From JBECKR01 sp040235415 (lineage in GTDB: Bacteria; Acidobacteriota; Polarisedimenticolia; Polarisedimenticolales; Polarisedimenticolaceae): a stretch of DNA of 8,929 bases. Position numbers and translations under genes: made by a program. This document shows, piece after piece, positions 5,689 to 8,929 of this stretch; positions within the stretch are counted from its first letter, which is position 1; each line of letters starts with the position of its first letter. Under the pieces are notes generated by a model that was not told the origin of the DNA, did not search any database, and was given only the letters and a program-made list of their open reading frames with translations. Location: positions 1-8,929 of the forward strand of contig JBECKR010000127.1 in the NCBI GenBank assembly GCA_040235415.1, in the 5' to 3' direction.

Positions 5689-6825
5689 TCAGGGAACGAC
5701 CTCGACGCGGTCGCCGATCTCGCTCTCCCGCACGGCGTGGACGATCTTCACGGTCGCGGTCGCCGGCTCGACGGTCAGCACGACCGCCTGCCCGAGCATC
5801 AGGCGCGGAAGCTCGCCGTTGTCGCGGTACAGGTCGAGGACGTCACCGGGCTTGAGCCCGGAGGTCTCGCCGAGGTCGACGTGCACGATGTGGCCGGTGC
5901 CGGTGGCCGTGACGGCGTCCCTCGCGGCGACGATGTATCCCTCGTTTCCTCCGGACGGCTTGGCGTCGTAGCGGTCGAACTGCGGCAGGCCCGGCATCAT
6001 CGGCACGGGGATGTCCTTCCACGGCACGAGCGCGTCCCCTTCCACGATGTCCTCACAGGACTCCTCGATCACGGCGGTCGAGGTGTTCTCCTGAACGGCG
6101 ATGACCCGGATCTTGCCGAGTCGACGCACGTACGGTCCGAGGTCCTCCTTCGTGATCGGATGGAAGATCTCGCGGGACACGCGCCGGACCCCGAAGATGT
6201 TCCCGGCCTCGACCCCCTGGTTGAGCCCTTCGTTGAGGTAGACGACGTCGCCCTGGCCGAGGTGGGTACGCTCGAGCTCGTGCCCGACGATCCGGAGGTC
6301 CGGAACCTGGAAGCTCGGATCGATGAATCCGGAGCAGTACAGGTCGGAAGCGTCCGCGACCGCGACGAGCGCCGGGGGGGCCGGCGCCGGGGTGGGCTTC
6401 TCGGCGGTCGCCTCCTCCCCGCGGCCGAACCCCTGATCGACCTCGGGAGTCTCCGGGACCGGCGGCTCCTCGACGGGCGGCGGCCCCTCGGTCGGGACGA
6501 CCTCGGGCTTGCCCGGAACCTTCAGCGGGTCGCCGGGGTAGATCCAGTGACTGTCCAGGATGTAGCGGTTCTCGTCCCAAATCTGGGGCCAGAGAAACGG
6601 GTTGCCGAGCCACTTGCCGGCGAGATCCCACAGGGTGTCGCCCTTTTGGATGATGTAGTCGTCCGGTCCGGCCGGCGGCGGATCCCAGGGCGTCCAGTGG
6701 TCGCCCACCTTCTTGAGGTTCTTGGGGGGAACCGGCGACGAATCGGCCGCCGTCGCCGGCGTGGCGCCGAACCACAGGGCGATCCCGAACAGGGCTCCGA
6801 CCGAGGCCGCAGCAAGCTTTCTCAT
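5689..6825 (-). CDS. Secreted LysM-domain protein with duplicated beta module
   Basis: A 378-residue exported protein. It starts with a signal peptide (MRKLAAASVGALFGIALWFG, likely cut near ATPATA-A, residue 26). A LysM domain spans residues 57-104, with QKGDTLWDLAGKWLGNP and HWIYPGDPLKVP as recognisable ends; LysM binds N-acetylglucosamine-containing glycans such as peptidoglycan. A Pro/Glu-rich linker (105-155) follows, then a region with two related beta-rich modules (about 192-269 and 311-378). The only two cysteines (164, 257) could form a disulfide outside the cytoplasm. ATG 6825 is preferred over GTG 6843 because AGAGGAG (6832-6838) lies 6 nt upstream of it. It is a single-gene unit, convergent with the MshEN-GAF gene and with its own promoter. 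A role in cell-envelope structure is likely; nothing shows catalytic activity. Confidence 0.85.
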   Translation of the reverse strand: MRKLAAASVGALFGIALWFGATPATAADSSPVPPKNLKKVGDHWTPWDPPPAGPDDYIIQKGDTLWDLAGKWLGNPFLWPQIWDENRYILDSHWIYPGDPLKVPGKPEVVPTEGPPPVEEPPVPETPEVDQGFGRGEEATAEKPTPAPAPPALVAVADASDLYCSGFIDPSFQVPDLRIVGHELERTHLGQGDVVYLNEGLNQGVEAGNIFGVRRVSREIFHPITKEDLGPYVRRLGKIRVIAVQENTSTAVIEESCEDIVEGDALVPWKDIPVPMMPGLPQFDRYDAKPSGGNEGYIVAARDAVTATGTGHIVHVDLGETSGLKPGDVLDLYRDNGELPRLMLGQAVVLTVEPATATVKIVHAVRESEIGDRVEVVP

Positions 6826-6831
6826 GAGCGA

Positions 6832-6838
6832 CTCCTCT
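6832..6838 (-). promoter_or_regulatory. Ribosome-binding site of the LysM gene
   Basis: On the minus strand AGAGGAG ends 6 nt before ATG 6825. It selects this start over the in-frame GTG at 6843, which lies upstream of the ribosome-binding site. Confidence 0.7.
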
Positions 6839-6906
6839 CGCACCGGTCGCGGCGCGCGCGGCCGGGGCGCCTCCCCGGAGGGGAGCCGACCGCTACACCG
6901 CGGCCA

Positions 6907-6934
6907 AATATAAGCACGACAATGTGGAAATCAA
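6907..6934 (-). promoter_or_regulatory. Sigma70-type promoter of the LysM gene
   Basis: On the minus strand TTGATT (6934-6929) and TATATT (6912-6907) are separated by 16 nt. This sits in the only clearly AT-rich patch of the window. Transcription would start near 6900, giving a leader of about 75 nt before ATG 6825. The agreement with the consensus is the best in the window. Confidence 0.6.
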
Positions 6935-6957
6935 CCCGGCGAGGATCAAAACCGGGA
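6929..6957 (-). terminator. Possible weak terminator after rsmD
   Basis: Read on the minus strand, CCCGG (6956-6952) and CCGGG (6939-6935) form a 5-bp stem with a 12-nt loop, followed by TTGATTT. It lies about 45 nt after the rsmD stop. The stem is short and the T-rich part is interrupted, and it overlaps the -35 box of the LysM promoter, so this is a tentative call. Confidence 0.25.
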
Positions 6958-6998
6958 GTGATTTAGATGACCGCCGGTGCTCGAAGGGATCTCGGACG

Positions 6999-7571
6999 CT
7001 ATATCCGAGCGTAGAAATCGAGACAGGCGCGGCCGTAGCGGGCGGTGCGGAACCGCGCCAGCCCGTCCGGGCGTCCTTGGAACGCCTCGACGCGGTCGTC
7101 CCGCTCGATCACGACCCAGGCGTCGGCGGCGAGCGCCCCGGTCCGCTCCAGACCGAGAACGAGCGCCTGCCCGGGGTAGGCGCGGTACGGCGGATCGGCC
7201 AGCACGAGGTCGAACTCCCCCGGGAGACCGCCCGGGCGAAGGCGGGCTGCGAGGTCGGCGACGACGACCTCGGAGCGGTCCTCGAGCCCGAGGGTCCGGA
7301 GGTTCTGCTCGAGAACCGCGACGACGGCGCGGTCGGACTCGACGAACACCGCTCGGCCCGCGCCCCGGCTCAGGGCTTCGATGCCGAGCGCACCGCTGCC
7401 CGCGTAGGCGTCGAGCACCCCGGCCCCCCGCACGCGTGGTCCGAGGATCGCGAACAGCGCCTCGCGGACGCGGTCGCCGCTCGGACGGACGCCTTCCCCG
7501 GGCGGCACGCGGAAGCGGCGTCCGCGAAGCGTCCCGGCGACCACGCGGAGGGTCCCGGGGGCGCGCCTCAC
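6999..7571 (-). CDS. rsmD: 16S rRNA (guanine(966)-N(2))-methyltransferase RsmD
   Basis: RsmD transfers a methyl group from S-adenosylmethionine to N2 of G966 of 16S rRNA in the 30S particle. The 190-residue product has the family length and order: an amino-terminal part LRVVAGTLRGRRFRVPPG with the following RPSGDRVREALFAIL, the SAM-binding motif VLDAYAGSGALGIEALSRGA (52-71), the acidic strand end VFVESD, and the catalytic DPPY (125-128). The GTG start at 7571 overlaps the stop of the ExbD gene by GTGA and has only a weak G-rich ribosome-binding site, so translation is probably coupled. It is the last gene of the minus-strand operon. The stop codon lies within the loop of a 6-bp inverted repeat (CTCGGA 6991-6996 with TCCGAG 7004-7009). 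Confidence 0.93.
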   Translation of the reverse strand: MRRAPGTLRVVAGTLRGRRFRVPPGEGVRPSGDRVREALFAILGPRVRGAGVLDAYAGSGALGIEALSRGAGRAVFVESDRAVVAVLEQNLRTLGLEDRSEVVVADLAARLRPGGLPGEFDLVLADPPYRAYPGQALVLGLERTGALAADAWVVIERDDRVEAFQGRPDGLARFRTARYGRACLDFYARI

Positions 7572-7972
7572 GACCCCGCGGTCCGCGTCGCGATCGTGAG
7601 TCCGTCGGCGCCGGCCTCGCGGATGAGATCCATCACGTTGACGACGACGCCGTGCGGGGTCTCCGTGTCGGCGCGGAGCACGACGATTTTCTTGTCCGAA
7701 CCCTCGAGCGCCTTCCTGAGGCCGGCGAGCAGCGCGTCGCGGTCGACGACCGCGCCGTCGAACTCCATGCGGCCGTCGGCGGCGAGGTTGACCGTGATCT
7801 CCCGCGCGGAGCGCTGCGCGGTGGCGTTGGACGTCGGGAGGTCGAGCTTCAGCCCGGAGGTGTCCAGGAACGACGTCGACACCGCGAAGAAGATCACGAG
7901 CAGGAACACGACGTCGACGAGCGGTGCGATGTCGATCATGACGCGCAGACGCGAGGGACGACGGAAGTGCAT
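7568..7972 (-). CDS. ExbD/TolR family biopolymer transport protein
   Basis: ExbD and TolR are inner-membrane proteins with one transmembrane helix and a periplasmic domain; with ExbB/TolQ they form a proton-driven motor for TonB or Tol functions. The 134-residue product has a short basic cytoplasmic end (residues 1-10), one membrane helix (about 13-34) in the motif IDIAPLVDVVFLLVIFF with the proton-carrying Asp at 20, and a periplasmic domain that includes ITVNLAADGRMEFDG and a PHGVVVNVMDLIREAGADGL end, all typical of the family. ATG 7972 lies one base from the ExbB-like stop and has no strong ribosome-binding site, so it is probably coupled to that gene. No TonB, TolA or second ExbD is visible, so whether this pair serves TonB, Tol or another partner cannot be told. 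Confidence 0.92.
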   Translation of the reverse strand: MHFRRPSRLRVMIDIAPLVDVVFLLVIFFAVSTSFLDTSGLKLDLPTSNATAQRSAREITVNLAADGRMEFDGAVVDRDALLAGLRKALEGSDKKIVVLRADTETPHGVVVNVMDLIREAGADGLTIATRTAGS

Positions 7973-7973
7973 G

Positions 7974-8639
7974 TCAGCTGCTCGCGCGGCTCGGTACGAC
8001 CGTGCCGCCGACCTCGGCCTCCGGCTCTTGCGTCACGGGGTACAGCCCCCGCAACACCCGCAGACTCTCGCGCTCGAGCTCCGCCAGTATGCTCTCCGCC
8101 TTCTCCGTGAAGTAGTTGTAGGCGACGAGGCTCGGGATCGCGATGAGCAGGCCGGTCGCCGTCGTGATGAGGGCCTGCGAGATTCCGTTCGACAGCGCGG
8201 CGGCCTGGCCGGTGCCGACGGCCGCGATCGTCTTGAACACCTCGATCATGCCGGTCACGGTCCCGAGCAGGCCGAGCAGCGGCGCGACGCCGACGATGGT
8301 GCCGAGCGTCGGGAGATAGCGCGTCAGGCGCCGGCTCTCGTGTCGACCGGCGTCCTCGACCGCCTCCTTCGCCGCACCCTCGCCCTTGTGGGCCTGCTCG
8401 AGTCCGGCCAGCACGATGTGGGTGTACAGCCCGGGGTGCTCGCGGCACGCGTCGATGGCGCGGTCGGTGCGGCCGCCTTCGACGAGCGCCGTGATGCGCT
8501 CGACGATCTTGGGATCGAGGATCCGCGCGGCTCGGAGGTTCATCGCGCGCTCCACGATGATCGCGACCGCGACGATCGAAGCGATCGCGAGCGGCCACAT
8601 GATCGGACCGCCCGCTTTGAACATGTCGATCAGGACCAT
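7974..8639 (-). CDS. MotA/TolQ/ExbB proton channel family protein
   Basis: A 221-residue inner-membrane protein of the ExbB/TolQ type, forming the pentameric core of a proton-driven motor. Three membrane helices are visible: about 11-30 (GGPIMWPLAIASIVAVAIIV), 112-132 (LGTIVGVAPLLGLLGTVTGM) and 155-176 (within ISQALITTATGLLIAIPSL), with the large cytoplasmic part between the first two. The conserved Thr of the second helix (T127, LLGTVTG) is present. The Glu usually found before the third helix (IAEAL in E. coli ExbB) appears as Gln155 (ISQAL). ATG 8639 was chosen because it gives the normal family start and GAGGG (8651-8647) lies 7 nt upstream; the frame stays open for another 87 codons upstream, but that part is Arg-rich and unlike the family. 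ExbD follows one base downstream. Confidence 0.93.
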   Translation of the reverse strand: MVLIDMFKAGGPIMWPLAIASIVAVAIIVERAMNLRAARILDPKIVERITALVEGGRTDRAIDACREHPGLYTHIVLAGLEQAHKGEGAAKEAVEDAGRHESRRLTRYLPTLGTIVGVAPLLGLLGTVTGMIEVFKTIAAVGTGQAAALSNGISQALITTATGLLIAIPSLVAYNYFTEKAESILAELERESLRVLRGLYPVTQEPEAEVGGTVVPSRASS

Positions 8640-8929
8640 GCCGACGCCCTCGTCACGACGCGCGCGTGCGGTCGTCTCGTCCCCCTCATTCGCCCTTTCC
8701 CGTGCCCGATCCCGACGACGTCCGTCGGCGGCCCCGGCGGCGGCGCCGAACCGGCTTTGTCGACGCGACGGCCTCCGGCGCCGCGGCCGCGGCGTCGTCG
8801 CCCGCCGTCGCGGCCGCGGACCTCGACGTCGCGCAGGCACTCCGGCGGCGCTTCGATACCCTCGCGTTCGAGGGTTTCGAGCGACACGATCAGGTCGCAA
8901 TCCTGCTGCTTGGTCAGCGCCTCGAGTCT
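8630..8929 (-). CDS. Carboxy-terminal end of an unidentified gene (partial)
   Basis: A minus-strand frame is open from the window edge to a TGA at 8632-8630, which overlaps the ExbB-like start by 10 nt. The first 40 residues (starting RLEALTKQQDCDLIVSLETL, with a later PPECLRDVEVRG) look like a genuine amphipathic helical stretch with high G/C in third positions. The rest is a low-complexity Arg/Gly/Pro tail. I do not recognise the family. An alternative frame in the tail region ends earlier, at 8686, with a plausible basic end (containing STKPVRRRRRGRRRTSSG), so either the tail reads as given or there is a frameshift between about 8760 and 8830. An antisense plus-strand frame from GTG 8702 is also open but fits worse. 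The call rests on strand, spacing and codon bias only. Confidence 0.4.
   Translation of the reverse strand, partial: RLEALTKQQDCDLIVSLETLEREGIEAPPECLRDVEVRGRDGGRRRRGRGAGGRRVDKAGSAPPPGPPTDVVGIGHGKGRMRGTRRPHARVVTRASAWS

Noticed and set aside
5683..5690. GAAGCTTC palindrome at the convergent junction
   Set aside because: An 8-base palindrome containing a HindIII-type site is expected by chance and has no repeat partner.
5737..6966. 409-codon plus-strand open frame opposite the LysM gene
   Set aside because: The minus strand has a signal peptide, a LysM domain, a ribosome-binding site and a promoter; the plus frame has none of these and reads as a repetitive Asp/Val/Leu shadow.
6991..7009. CTCGGA/TCCGAG inverted repeat around the rsmD stop
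   Set aside because: Six base pairs with a 7-nt loop and no T-run downstream on the minus strand; too weak to call a terminator.
6977..8110. 377-codon plus-strand open frame opposite rsmD and ExbD
   Set aside because: Arg-rich translation opposite two well-recognised genes.
8702..8929. Plus-strand open frame from GTG 8702 to the window end
   Set aside because: No ribosome-binding site (pyrimidine-rich upstream), no promoter in the short gap, and lower third-position G/C than the antisense frame over 8810-8929; it cannot be fully excluded from this window.

Overview
The window is very GC-rich (roughly 70% by eye), densely packed, and mostly housekeeping. Third codon positions are strongly G/C, starts are often GTG or TTG, and genes frequently overlap as GTGA. 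Gene order and protein style fit a high-GC Gram-negative-type bacterium: ExbB/ExbD inner-membrane proteins, a secreted LysM protein whose carboxy-terminal part looks typical of Acidobacteriota or deltaproteobacterial-type lineages, and an MshEN-domain protein. I lean towards an uncultivated Acidobacteriota-like lineage, but the sequence alone does not settle this.

Left part, plus strand (1-5664): the classic translation/RNA-metabolism cluster. The window opens just after a stop codon that probably ends infB. It then runs ylxP (DUF503), rbfA (30S maturation), truB (tRNA psi55 synthase), rpsO (S15) and pnp (PNPase). ylxP-rbfA and rbfA-truB are fused by 4-base GTGA overlaps. rpsO has its own 118-nt leader with a plausible extended -10 promoter. 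pnp follows after a 268-nt, strongly structured leader and uses a TTG start behind a perfect GGAGG. Eight bases after pnp comes a gene for an MshEN domain (a c-di-GMP-binding fold) joined to a GAF-like domain, with no ATPase.

Middle, minus strand (5689-6998): a convergent gene for a secreted LysM protein with a Pro-rich linker and two copies of a small beta module. It has its own AT-rich sigma70-type promoter (TTGATT-16-TATATT).

Right part, minus strand (6999-8929): a compact operon read from right to left. It holds the carboxy end of an unidentified gene, an ExbB/TolQ-type proton channel protein, an ExbD/TolR partner, and rsmD (16S rRNA m2G966 methyltransferase). ExbB and ExbD are 1 base apart; ExbD and rsmD overlap by GTGA.

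No RNA gene, mobile element, CRISPR array or phage feature was seen. The most interesting points are the possible c-di-GMP/RNA-decay pairing of the MshEN-GAF gene with pnp, the mutually exclusive hairpins in the pnp leader, the duplicated module in the LysM protein, and a Gln where ExbB usually carries a conserved Glu.
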